DNA from: Microbacterium terrisoli
Lineage (GTDB): Bacteria; Actinomycetota; Actinomycetes; Actinomycetales; Microbacteriaceae
Assembly (NCBI RefSeq): GCF_030866805.1
Contig: NZ_CP133019.1
Span: 3,100,001 to 3,164,000, forward strand
Length of the DNA: 64,000 nt
Direction: 5' to 3'
Within the stretch, counting starts at the first letter, position 1. Each line of letters opens with the position of its first letter. Below are positions 14,484 through 22,433 of this stretch, one piece after another. A program made the position numbers and the translations under genes. The notes beneath the pieces were generated by a model, which was not told the origin of the DNA, did not search any database, and was given only the letters and a program-made list of their open reading frames with translations.

Positions 14484-17039
14484 GTGACGCTCATCGATTC
14501 CGACGTGCACACGACCGCAGCCGATGCCTTGGCCGCAGCGGCCGAGGGCGAACGGCTGAACGCGGCCCAAGCCGAAGCCCTGCTGCAGGCCTTCGCGCAG
14601 GCCGAGGACGCGCACCGCGATCGCATGCTGCAGGTCGCGGCATCCGTTCGTGACACCGGCCTCGCCCGTGCCGGCCGGCCCGGCGTCATCACCTACTCGC
14701 GCAAGGCATTCCTGCCGTTGACGACGCTGTGCCGCAACCGCTGCCACTACTGCGTGTTCGTCGACACACCGGGCCAGCTGGCCAAACTGCACAAGCCGAT
14801 GTTCATGTCGGCCGAGCAGGTGCTCACGGTCGCCCGGCACGCGCAGTCCCTCAACTGCAAAGAGGCGCTGCTGACGCTGGGCGAGCGTCCGGAGCTGCGC
14901 TGGCCGGCCGCCCGCACCTGGCTGGACGAGCACGGCTATGCCTCGACGTTCGAGTACGTCGCCGACATGGCACGGCTGATCACCGCCGAGACCGGGCTGC
15001 TCGCCCACGCGAACCCGGGGGCCATGAGCCGCCCCGAGCTCGACCTGCTGCGCCCGGTCGCCCCGTCGATGGGCATGATGCTCGAGACGACGTCGCGGCG
15101 CCTGTTCGAAGAGCCCGGCCAGGTGCACTACGGATCGCCCGACAAGGATCCGGCGGTTCGGCTGCAGGTGATCGAGGATGCCGGGGCCGCCCGCGTGCCG
15201 TTCACCACCGGTGTGCTCATCGGCATCGGCGAGACACTGCGCGACCGCGCCGAGTCGCTCATCGCGATCCGCGATCTGCATGAGCGGTACGGGCACGTGC
15301 AAGAGGTGATCGTGCAGAACTTCCGCGCGAAGCCCGGCACGGCCATGCGCGATGCAGCGGACGCCGACCCGCGCGAATACCTCGCGGCGATCGCCGTCGC
15401 GCGGCTCGTGATGGGCCCTGACATGCGCATCCAGGTGCCGCCGAACCTGTCGGATGCCGCCGAGCTCGAGCTGCTCGTGCGCGCCGGCATCGACGACTGG
15501 GGCGGGGTCTCGCCGCTGACGGCCGACCATGTCAACCCCGAGCGGCCGTGGCCGCAGATCGACGAACTGGCCGCACACACCGCCGCGGCAGGTTTCGCGC
15601 TGCAGGAGCGCCTCACCGCGCACCCGCATTTCGTTCGGGATGCCGACACCTGGATCGATCCGGCCCTGCACTCCGCGGTCGCAGCGCTGGCCGACCCCGA
15701 GACCGGTCTCGCGCGGGATGCGCGGCCTGCGGCGGCCTCGGCTCCGGGTGCCCCGGCTGCCGACCTCCCGCGGATCGGTCACCAGACGACCGGCGTCCAC
15801 AACTCAGCCAATCCGCACACTTCGGCCCAGGAAGCGGGCGTTTCGCGGCAGAACGGATCAGTTCGACGGAGTTATGGGCACGCGGGGTCGTCGAGTCCGG
15901 GCCGCCCGGGCACGCCGGCCCGGCTCGCCGAAGACGCGGCGGCCGATCCGGCCGCGCTCGACGACTCCGACTGGGAGCGGCTGCTGCGCGCGGTCGGCAC
16001 CGACCTCGACGCGGTGACACAGTCCGCCGACGACGTGCGGAGGTACACGGTCGGCGAGGCCGTCAGCATCGTCGTGAACCGCAATCTCACCACGACCGGG
16101 CTCCGCAGCGCCGACGCCCGCAGCACCAACGCCCGCAGCACCGACGCCCGCAGCACCGACCTCCGCAGCAACGACGGCGCAGAGCACCGCGCCGACCCGG
16201 CCGCGTTCACGCTCGACGAGGTCGGCGCGATCGCCGCCGACGCGTGGGACCTCGGCGCCACCGAGCTGTGCATCCAGGGCCGGATCCCACAGTCCGCTGA
16301 CCCCTCCGCCTACCTGGACGTCGTACGCGCCGTGAAGCGGGCGGCCCCCGGCATCCACCTGCACGCGTACCGTCCCCAGGACGTCTGGGACTTCGCCGAC
16401 CGCACCGTGCTCTCGCTCGACCAGGCTCTCGCGCGTCTGCGCGACGCGGGCGTGGACACCGTGCCCGGCACCGGCGTGAAGGTGCTCAGCGAGCGGGTGC
16501 GGACACTGGTCGCCCCCGGCGACCTCGAGATCGACCGCTGGATCGAGGGGATCACCGCCGCCCATCGGGCCGGGCTCCGCTCGACGAGCGTGCTGTTCTA
16601 CGGCCACGTCGAGACGGCGGCCGAGCGCATCGCACACCTGCGCAGGCTGCGGGCGATTCAGGACCAGACCGGCGGGTTCACCGAGTTCGTGCCGATCCCG
16701 CTGCCCGAACCCGCCGGCGGCGTGCCTCTGGTGGCGGGTCGCTCGGCGCGGGATGAGCACCGCGCGATGGTGGCCGTCTCACGGCTGCTGCTGAACGGCA
16801 GCATCCGGCACATCCAGGTGCCGTGGCCCCGGGTGGGGCGTGACACGGCGGCGGTGCTGCTGCAGTCGGGCGCCGACGACCTCGGCGGCACCCTGCTCGA
16901 CGGCCGAGTGCTTCCGCAGGCTGGCATCGAGCACGGCCGCGAACTGCCGGTGGCCGATGCCGCGCGGCTGGCCGCGCACTTGTTCCGGCCGTTCCGCATC
17001 CGCACGACCGACTACCGTGAGGTGGCCGTCCGTGCATGA
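14484..17039 (+). CDS. fbiC: FbiC: bifunctional CofG/CofH-type FO synthase with degenerate CofH half
   Basis: 851 residues. Intact FbiC builds the F420 precursor FO with two radical-SAM domains. The CofG half is normal: CRNRCHYC (C83, C87, C90), then conserved PSMGMMLETTSRRLFE and IVQNFRAKPGTAM. After a long linker (about 410-500), the CofH half keeps TVGEAVSIVVNRNL, ATELCIQG, GFTEFVPIPLP and GADDLGGTL. It has no CxxxCxxC: where homologues read a cysteine cluster, residues 540-564 are five LRSAD/ARSTD-like pentapeptides from a 15-bp tandem repeat. No cysteine codon appears there in any forward frame, so this is not a simple frameshift. Start GTG 14484 (weak GGGAC). The next gene overlaps its end. 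The CofH reaction is expected to be lost or altered. Confidence 0.88.
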   Translation: MTLIDSDVHTTAADALAAAAEGERLNAAQAEALLQAFAQAEDAHRDRMLQVAASVRDTGLARAGRPGVITYSRKAFLPLTTLCRNRCHYCVFVDTPGQLAKLHKPMFMSAEQVLTVARHAQSLNCKEALLTLGERPELRWPAARTWLDEHGYASTFEYVADMARLITAETGLLAHANPGAMSRPELDLLRPVAPSMGMMLETTSRRLFEEPGQVHYGSPDKDPAVRLQVIEDAGAARVPFTTGVLIGIGETLRDRAESLIAIRDLHERYGHVQEVIVQNFRAKPGTAMRDAADADPREYLAAIAVARLVMGPDMRIQVPPNLSDAAELELLVRAGIDDWGGVSPLTADHVNPERPWPQIDELAAHTAAAGFALQERLTAHPHFVRDADTWIDPALHSAVAALADPETGLARDARPAAASAPGAPAADLPRIGHQTTGVHNSANPHTSAQEAGVSRQNGSVRRSYGHAGSSSPGRPGTPARLAEDAAADPAALDDSDWERLLRAVGTDLDAVTQSADDVRRYTVGEAVSIVVNRNLTTTGLRSADARSTNARSTDARSTDLRSNDGAEHRADPAAFTLDEVGAIAADAWDLGATELCIQGRIPQSADPSAYLDVVRAVKRAAPGIHLHAYRPQDVWDFADRTVLSLDQALARLRDAGVDTVPGTGVKVLSERVRTLVAPGDLEIDRWIEGITAAHRAGLRSTSVLFYGHVETAAERIAHLRRLRAIQDQTGGFTEFVPIPLPEPAGGVPLVAGRSARDEHRAMVAVSRLLLNGSIRHIQVPWPRVGRDTAAVLLQSGADDLGGTLLDGRVLPQAGIEHGRELPVADAARLAAHLFRPFRIRTTDYREVAVRA
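15797..15877. repeat. 81-bp inverted-repeat-bounded segment inside the fbiC linker
   Basis: The segment opens with CCACAACTC and closes with GAGTTATGG, so the ends are imperfect inverted repeats (8 of 9 pairs). It is 81 bp (27 codons), adds HNSANP...RRSYG to the linker between the CofG and CofH halves, and keeps the frame. Composition and codon use differ from the flanks (CAC AAC TCA, TCG CGG CAG AAC GGA). It looks like a small REP/MITE-like insertion, but no other copy lies in this window. Confidence 0.5.
16101..16175. repeat. Five 15-bp tandem repeats at the lost Fe-S site of fbiC
   Basis: Five consecutive 15-bp units, consensus GCCCGCAGCACCGAC, encode LRSAD, ARSTN, ARSTD, ARSTD and LRSND. 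The period is a multiple of three, so copy number may vary without breaking the frame. The tract sits exactly between VVNRNL and the DPAAFTLDEV segment, where CofH proteins carry their iron-sulfur cysteines. Confidence 0.9.
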
Positions 17040-18498
17040 CGTGGTCGTGGTCGGCGCAGGCTTCGCCGGCCTTGCCGCCACCATGGCGCTGCGCCGGGCG
17101 GGGATCACCGACGTGGTCATGATCGAGCGCGCCTCCTCCCTCGGCGGCACGTGGCGTGACAACACCTACCCGGGTGTGGCATGCGACATTCCGAGCCACC
17201 TGTACGCCTTCGACGGCCATCCCAACCCCGACTGGTCGAACGTGTTCGGTCGCGGTGCCGAGATCCGGGCCTACCTCGAACGCGTGTCCGCAGCCGAGGG
17301 CATCGAGCCGTGGTTGAGCACTCCGATGCTGGGGGCCGAATGGGATGCCGCAGCCGACCGCTGGCTCGTCCTCACGGGCGGCTCACCGTCGTCGGGGACG
17401 ACCGGTCGGCAGCTCGAGGCCCGCGCCCTCGTGCTCGCGTGCGGTCGGCTCACCGAGCCTCGCATTCCTGACATTCCGGGTCTTTCGTCTTTCTCGGGCC
17501 CGTTGTTCCATTCGGCGCGCTGGGACAGTGCCGCCGACCTCGACGGCGCTCGCGTCGCGGTGATCGGCACGGGGGCTTCTGCCGTGCAGTTGGTGCCCGA
17601 GTTGGCCAAGACCGCCCAGGTGACGCTGTTCCAGCGCACGCCGGCGTGGATCGTGCCGCGCGATGACCGGCCGTATTCTCCTGCCGAGCGTGCCGCGTTC
17701 GCCGCCGACCCGGCTCGGCTGCGGCGTCTGCGCGATCGGCTCTACAGTGAGGGCGAGGCGCGGTTCGCCTCACGCTCGGGAGACGCCGATGCCGCCGCGG
17801 CCGCGCGGCAGATCGCTCTCGCGCATCTGCGCGCCCAGGTGCCCGATCCGGTGTTGCGCCGGCAGCTGACCCCCGACTACGCGTTCGGGTGCAAGCGTGT
17901 GCTGCTGTCGGACACGTTCTATCCCGCCCTGGCCTCGGGCGCGGTGAGGCTGGAGCCGTCGGAGCTTACCGCCGTGCACGGCACGACGCTGACCGGCGGG
18001 TCGGGGGCCCGGTACGACGTGGATGCGATCGTGCTGGCGACCGGGTTCCAGTCCACGCAGCAGCCCTATGCCGACCTGGTCCGGGGTGAGAGCGAGACCC
18101 TCGCCGAGCACTGGTCCGGCGGTATGACCGCGTTCGCCTCGACCGTGGTGGCCGGCTTTCCGAATCTGTTCGTCCTCGACGGGCCCAACGCGTCACTCGG
18201 CCACAACTCGTCGGTGCTGATGATGGAGGCGCAGGCCGCGTACGCCGCCCGCGCGCTCGGGGCCCGGCGCGGGGTGCTGCGCGTGGATCCCGCCGCCGAG
18301 GCGGCCTACACCGCCGAGATCGACCGGGCAGCGGCATCCACGCCGTGGATCAGCGGCGGATGCGACAACTGGTACGTCGACGAGCGCTCAGGGCGACTGA
18401 CACTGCTGTGGCCCGGGACCGTCGACGCGTTCCGGGCGCGACTGGACACCGACGGCGGCGAGTTCCTGCCCGTCACGATCGAAAGAGGTGCACGATGA
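17032..18498 (+). CDS. Flavin-dependent monooxygenase (Baeyer-Villiger/FMO-like)
   Basis: 488 residues, two-dinucleotide-binding-domain flavoprotein. FAD site GAGFAGLAA at 7-15, ERASSLGGTWRDNTYPGVACD typical of Baeyer-Villiger monooxygenases, the fingerprint FSGPLFHSARWD, and the NADPH site GTGASAVQ. The C-terminal ATGF motif is also present (VLATGFQS). It starts at GTG 17032 with GTGAGG upstream, overlapping the fbiC stop by 8 bp, and its stop overlaps fgd by 4 bp, so it is part of one transcript with the F420 genes. The substrate is unknown; a link to F420 metabolism is only positional. Confidence 0.87.
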   Translation: MHDVVVVGAGFAGLAATMALRRAGITDVVMIERASSLGGTWRDNTYPGVACDIPSHLYAFDGHPNPDWSNVFGRGAEIRAYLERVSAAEGIEPWLSTPMLGAEWDAAADRWLVLTGGSPSSGTTGRQLEARALVLACGRLTEPRIPDIPGLSSFSGPLFHSARWDSAADLDGARVAVIGTGASAVQLVPELAKTAQVTLFQRTPAWIVPRDDRPYSPAERAAFAADPARLRRLRDRLYSEGEARFASRSGDADAAAAARQIALAHLRAQVPDPVLRRQLTPDYAFGCKRVLLSDTFYPALASGAVRLEPSELTAVHGTTLTGGSGARYDVDAIVLATGFQSTQQPYADLVRGESETLAEHWSGGMTAFASTVVAGFPNLFVLDGPNASLGHNSSVLMMEAQAAYAARALGARRGVLRVDPAAEAAYTAEIDRAAASTPWISGGCDNWYVDERSGRLTLLWPGTVDAFRARLDTDGGEFLPVTIERGAR

Positions 18499-19511
18499 CG
18501 CTGCGGTTCGGATACAAGGCCTCGAGCGAGCAGTTCGGACCGGCCGACCTGCTGCGGTTCGGGGTACTGGCAGAACAGGTCGGCTTCGACTCGGTGTTCC
18601 TGTCGGACCACTTCCAGCCGTGGATGCACGAGGGCGGCCACGCCCCGGCCACCCTGCCCTGGCTCGGGGCTCTGGGCGCCCGCACCGAGCGCGTGCTGAT
18701 CGGAACGTCGGTGCTGACCCCCACGTTCCGCTACCATCCGGCGGTGATCGCGCAGGCGTTCGCGACGCTCGGGGTGCTCTACCCCGACCGGGTGATCCTG
18801 GGAGTGGGCACGGGCGAAGCGCTGAACGAAGTGACGCTGGGGCTGGACTGGCCCGACTCGCCCGAGCGCTTCCAGCGGCTCAAGGAGTCGATCGCGCTGA
18901 TCCGCGAGCTGTGGCGCGGCGAGCGCGTGACCTACGACGGCAACTTCTGGCAGGTGAAGGACGCCACGATCTATGACCGGCCCGAACACGAGGTGCCGAT
19001 CTACATCGGCGCGTCAGGGCCGGCGGCCACGCGTCTGGCCGGCCGCATCGCCGACGGCTACATCACCACCAGCGGCAAGGACCCGGCGCTGTACACCGAC
19101 ACGCTGCTGCCCGCGCTGCACGAGGGCCTTGCGAAGGCGGGGCGGGATGCGGCAGCCGTCGACACGCTCATGGAGGTCAAGGTCTCGTACCACCCCGACC
19201 GCGAGACGGCGTTGCAGAAGACCCGATTCTGGGCGCCCCTGGCCCTGTCGCCGGAAGAGAAGCGCGATGTGCACGACCCCATCGAGATGCAGCGGCGCGC
19301 GGCCGAGCTGCCCATCGAGCGTGTCGCGTCACGGTTCATCGTCTCGACCGACCCCGACGAGCACGTCGAGCGGATCGGGCAGTACATTCAGCTGGGCTTC
19401 CGCCACCTGGTCTTCCACGATCCCGGCGTCGACCAGGAGCAGTTCCTGCGCATGTACGGCGAAGAGATCCTGCCGCGACTGCGCGCGAAATTCGGGCAGT
19501 ACGGGCAGTGA
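18495..19511 (+). CDS. fgd: F420-dependent glucose-6-phosphate dehydrogenase
   Basis: Luciferase-like monooxygenase-fold enzyme of 338 residues that oxidises glucose-6-phosphate to 6-phosphogluconolactone and reduces F420. The residues known from the mycobacterial enzyme are present: SDHFQPW (H39, W43) and GVGTGEALNE (E108), plus the N-terminal GYKASSEQF. The start ATG follows GAAAGAGGTGC and overlaps the monooxygenase stop by 4 bp. This is the main cellular source of reduced F420 in actinobacteria, so its presence implies the organism is expected to hold F420. Confidence 0.92.
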   Translation: MTLRFGYKASSEQFGPADLLRFGVLAEQVGFDSVFLSDHFQPWMHEGGHAPATLPWLGALGARTERVLIGTSVLTPTFRYHPAVIAQAFATLGVLYPDRVILGVGTGEALNEVTLGLDWPDSPERFQRLKESIALIRELWRGERVTYDGNFWQVKDATIYDRPEHEVPIYIGASGPAATRLAGRIADGYITTSGKDPALYTDTLLPALHEGLAKAGRDAAAVDTLMEVKVSYHPDRETALQKTRFWAPLALSPEEKRDVHDPIEMQRRAAELPIERVASRFIVSTDPDEHVERIGQYIQLGFRHLVFHDPGVDQEQFLRMYGEEILPRLRAKFGQYGQ

Positions 19512-19593
19512 ACGGGCAGACGTGTTCATAACTCGACCACTGTGCGCGCACAACGCGCGTTGACCTCACCCAGGAGGCCCGCTGATCGCCGGA

Positions 19594-20190
19594 ATGGATG
19601 AGTTCTGCACGGGGTGGACGGTCGTCATCCCGGTCAAGCCCGCCGCGCACGGCAAGTCCCGGCTGGCCGGTGCCCCCGGCGACCGTGCGGCGCTGGCGCG
19701 CGCGATCGCCCTGGACACGATCGATGCCGCCCGGCACGCATGCGCGGTCGTGGTGGTCACCGCCGACCCCGGCATCGCATCCGCCGCCCGGCAGCTCGGG
19801 GCGCGCGTGGTCGACGAGAGCGCGCCGGCCGGGCTGAACGCCGCCATCGCGCGGGGGATGGATGCTGCAGCCCCCGGTCATCACGCGGCGATGCTCGGGG
19901 ATCTGCCCGCGCTGCGGCCCGCGGATCTCACCGCAGCGCTGCGGTCCGCCCAGGGGCTCGAGCGCGCCGTCGTCGCCGATGCCGAAGGCACCGGCTCGAC
20001 CCTGGTCACTGCGCGCGAGGGTGTCCCCTGGGCCTCGGCGTTCGGTCCCGACTCGTACGCACGCCACCGCGCACTGGGCTGCGTGCCGCTGGATGCCGCA
20101 CCCGGCCTGCAGCGCGATGTCGACACGGTCGAGCAGCTGGCCGCGGCGTCCGCCCTCGGGCTCGGCCCCCGCACCAGCGCGCTGCGATGA
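19594..20190 (+). CDS. cofC: 2-phospho-L-lactate (phosphoenolpyruvate) guanylyltransferase
   Basis: Nucleotidyltransferase of 198 residues making the guanylated three-carbon intermediate used by CofD/FbiA in F420 synthesis (FbiD in mycobacteria). Seen: PVKPAAHGKSRL near the N-terminus (GTP binding), VVTADPGIA, ESAPAGLNAAI, LGDLPAL, and a C-terminal HRALGCVPLDAAPGLQRDVDT. The start is not clear-cut. The only strong ribosome binding site, AGGAGG at 19572, lies 16 bases before ATG 19594; an in-frame CTG at 19582 lies closer. It follows fgd after about 80 bp and probably belongs to the same operon. Confidence 0.88.
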   Translation: MDEFCTGWTVVIPVKPAAHGKSRLAGAPGDRAALARAIALDTIDAARHACAVVVVTADPGIASAARQLGARVVDESAPAGLNAAIARGMDAAAPGHHAAMLGDLPALRPADLTAALRSAQGLERAVVADAEGTGSTLVTAREGVPWASAFGPDSYARHRALGCVPLDAAPGLQRDVDTVEQLAAASALGLGPRTSALR

Positions 20191-20203
20191 CCCGTTCGAG
20201 GCC

Positions 20204-21154
20204 TCAGGCCTGCAATGCCGCCTGGGCGACAGCCTCGGTCGTGGCGGCGTCGGTCATCCACAGCGGCGCGACGACGGGGTGGATGCCGCAGGCCTGCACC
20301 GCCGGCGCGAGCGCCGCGTCCTCCTCGGCCATGACCCAGGCATCCAGCAGCCCGCCCGCCGTGCGTGCACCGTAATGTGCGGCCACAGCATCCGATCGGG
20401 TGTCGACCCCGATCGCGCTCAGGCACACGTCGGCCATGCCCCGCACCACCGTGCCGCCGATGATCCCGGCGACACCGACGACGCGGGGGGCGCGGCGCAG
20501 CGCATCGCGCACGCCGGGCACCGCCAGGATCGGGCCGATCGAGACGACGGGATTCGACGGAGCCAGCAGCACCACGTCGGCCTCGGCGATGGCCTCGAGC
20601 ACTCCCGGTGCGGGCACGGCATCCTGCACCCCGGGGTTCTCGAATGCGACCGGCGCGAGCGCGGCGCGATGACGCGTCCACCATTCCTGAAAATGCATAC
20701 GATCGCCGCGTGCCAGCAGCACGTGCGTGTCGACTTCGCTGTCGGTCATCGGCAGCATCCGCACCCCGATCGGCCAGCGCCGCGACAGTCGTGCGACCAC
20801 CTCAGTCACCGACAGTCCCTCGCGCAGCCAGCCGGTGCGCGCCAGGTGCGTGCCGAGGTCGAGGTCGCCCAGCGTGAACCACGGCCAGCCCGCACCCCAC
20901 GCCTGCAGTTCGGCGTTCACGCGCTCGGTGTCACCGGCGCGGCCCCACCCGCGCTGCGTGTCGTTCTGCCCGGCCAGCGCGTAGAGCACCGAGTCGATGT
21001 CGGGCTGCAGTCGCACGCCCGACAGCCACAGGTCGTCGCCGGTGTTCACGACGACCGTTGCCTCAGGATCACCGCCGCGTGCGAGGGCTGCGCGCACGCC
21101 GAGCGTGAACTTCGCGCCGCCCACACCACCGGCAAGGATCACGACGCGGGTCAC
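20204..21154 (-). CDS. cofD: 2-phospho-L-lactate transferase
   Basis: CofD/FbiA, 316 residues, joins the phospholactyl (or phosphoenolpyruvyl) group from the CofC product to FO, giving (dehydro-)F420-0. Diagnostic motifs: LAGGVGGAKF at 7-16, VVNTGDDLWLSGVRLQPDIDS, DTQRGWGRAGDTE, MTDSEVDTHV and LLAPSNPVVSIGPIL. The start is GTG 21154 with TGAGG upstream. The stop is separated from the cofC stop by 13 bp, so the two F420 genes converge. The upstream hemD stop is 7 bp away from its start, so the two are likely cotranscribed. FbiB, the F420 gamma-glutamyl ligase, is not in this window. Confidence 0.93.
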   Translation of the reverse strand: MTRVVILAGGVGGAKFTLGVRAALARGGDPEATVVVNTGDDLWLSGVRLQPDIDSVLYALAGQNDTQRGWGRAGDTERVNAELQAWGAGWPWFTLGDLDLGTHLARTGWLREGLSVTEVVARLSRRWPIGVRMLPMTDSEVDTHVLLARGDRMHFQEWWTRHRAALAPVAFENPGVQDAVPAPGVLEAIAEADVVLLAPSNPVVSIGPILAVPGVRDALRRAPRVVGVAGIIGGTVVRGMADVCLSAIGVDTRSDAVAAHYGARTAGGLLDAWVMAEEDAALAPAVQACGIHPVVAPLWMTDAATTEAVAQAALQA

Positions 21155-21161
21155 GCGCGCC

Positions 21162-21974
21162 TCAGAAGTGGAACTCGTCGGTCGCGTGCGGCAGGGAGAA
21201 CTGCGACACCGCGTCGATCAGGGCGTCCACGGTCTGCCGCTCGGCGACCACGTCCACGTTCAGCCCGGCCTTGCGGGCATCCTTCGCCGTGCGAGGCCCG
21301 ATCGCCGCGATCAGGGTCTCGTCCGGGATGTCGCGGAACTGCGTGCGCACCTGCTCGGCGACCGATCCACTGGTCACGAGGATCGCGTTGATCCGACCGT
21401 TCGCGACGTCTCGGGCGATGCGCTCGGTGACGGGCACGCCGACGGTGCGATATGCGACCACCGAGTGCACGTCGTGGCCGGCGGCGATCAGACGCTTGGT
21501 CAGCACCGGCTTGGCGATCTCACTGCGCAGGGTCAGAATGTGGCGGGGCTTGGCCTCGAGGGCGATCAGCTCCTCGGCCATGCCGGCGGCGGAGTTGTCC
21601 TTCGCGGGCACGAGGTCGACGTCGTAGCCGACCGACTGCAGCGCGGCGGCGGTCGTCTCTCCGACAGCGGCGACCTTCGTGCCGGCGGGGATCTTCGCCC
21701 GATACGCGAACAGCACGTCGACAGTGGTCGCGCTGGTGAGCGTGACCCAGTCATAGGCGCCGTCGGCGAGCTCACCCAGAGCCCGCTCGAGCGGCTTGAG
21801 GTCGTCGGGTGAGGCGAAGTTGATCAGCGGCGCCACCACCGGCACCGCCCCCTGGGTGCGCAGTGTCGCGGCGACGGAATCACCCCACGGGCCGCCTCGA
21901 GGCACGAGGACGCGCCATCCGTCCAATGGCTTGGCCGTATCGGCCGCGGGATGCGATGTGACTGGGTTCATCAT
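21162..21974 (-). CDS. hemD: Uroporphyrinogen-III synthase
   Basis: Cytosolic heme/siroheme/cobalamin pathway enzyme closing the linear tetrapyrrole hydroxymethylbilane. 270 residues from the ATG pair at 21974/21971. The family is poorly conserved, but the two-lobed layout is visible: WRVLVPRGGPWGDSVAATLR at the start, YDWVTLTSATTVDVLF in the first hinge, KVAAVGETTAAALQSVG, then NAILVTSGSVAEQVR and LIAAIGPRTAKDARKAGL. Start choice is uncertain; ATG 22001 and 22112 are in frame, none has a good ribosome binding site. Seven bp separate it from cofD. Confidence 0.87.
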   Translation of the reverse strand: MMNPVTSHPAADTAKPLDGWRVLVPRGGPWGDSVAATLRTQGAVPVVAPLINFASPDDLKPLERALGELADGAYDWVTLTSATTVDVLFAYRAKIPAGTKVAAVGETTAAALQSVGYDVDLVPAKDNSAAGMAEELIALEAKPRHILTLRSEIAKPVLTKRLIAAGHDVHSVVAYRTVGVPVTERIARDVANGRINAILVTSGSVAEQVRTQFRDIPDETLIAAIGPRTAKDARKAGLNVDVVAERQTVDALIDAVSQFSLPHATDEFHF

Positions 21975-22119
21975 GTGCTGTTCGGGGTGGGGTCGGCTCA
22001 TCAGATTCGACGCCGGCCGCCCATCTCGAGCAGCCGACGGGCGACTTAGGCCCCGGCGCGCACAATGCGCGTCTCGGGTTCGCGCCGTCGGCAGCACTCG
22101 CACCATTGCCACTGCCTAA

Positions 22120-22144
22120 CAGCCGAGCATACCCCGCTCGGCTG
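22120..22144 (-). terminator. Hairpin terminator after the DUF3618 operon
   Basis: Perfect 8-bp arms CAGCCGAG and CTCGGCTG separated by a 9-nt loop lie 17 bp past the DUF3618 stop on the minus strand. The downstream side reads TTAGGCAG, so the U-run is poor. Probable transcription terminator of the three-gene envelope operon. Confidence 0.5.
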
Positions 22145-22160
22145 TGCTACGCATCGCAGG

Positions 22161-22433
22161 TCACCGCGTGTAGAGCTTGACCAGCCCCCACACGGCGACT
22201 CCCACCACGGTGGCAACCCCCACCACTCCGACCGCAGCCAGCGCCGGGCTCTTCCTCGTGAGCTCTCGCGCCGCAGCCACGCGTTCGCCGGTGGCCCGTG
22301 CGACGCGCTTGGGCACATTCGCCTTCTCTTCGATCGCAGAAAGCGCCGCCTTCAGCTCCGCGCGCGCCTTCTGGACGGGGTCCTGGATGTCGATGGGCAC
22401 CGCGGTGCGGGGGATGACGGAGTCAGAACTCAT
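22161..22433 (-). CDS. DUF3618 domain membrane protein
   Basis: 90 residues. An N-terminal soluble helix (DPVQKARAELKAALSAIEEKANV) and a charged middle precede a single C-terminal membrane span (ALAAVGVVGVATVVGVAVWGLV). This is the DUF3618 pattern seen next to actinobacterial holin-X proteins. It overlaps the upstream holin-like gene by 11 bp, so the two are coupled. A role in envelope stability is commonly proposed for these operons but is not demonstrated. Confidence 0.85.
   Translation of the reverse strand: MSSDSVIPRTAVPIDIQDPVQKARAELKAALSAIEEKANVPKRVARATGERVAAARELTRKSPALAAVGVVGVATVVGVAVWGLVKLYTR

Noticed and set aside
19512..19593. Small gene between fgd and cofC
   Set aside because: Too short and without coding character; considered leader or intergenic sequence.
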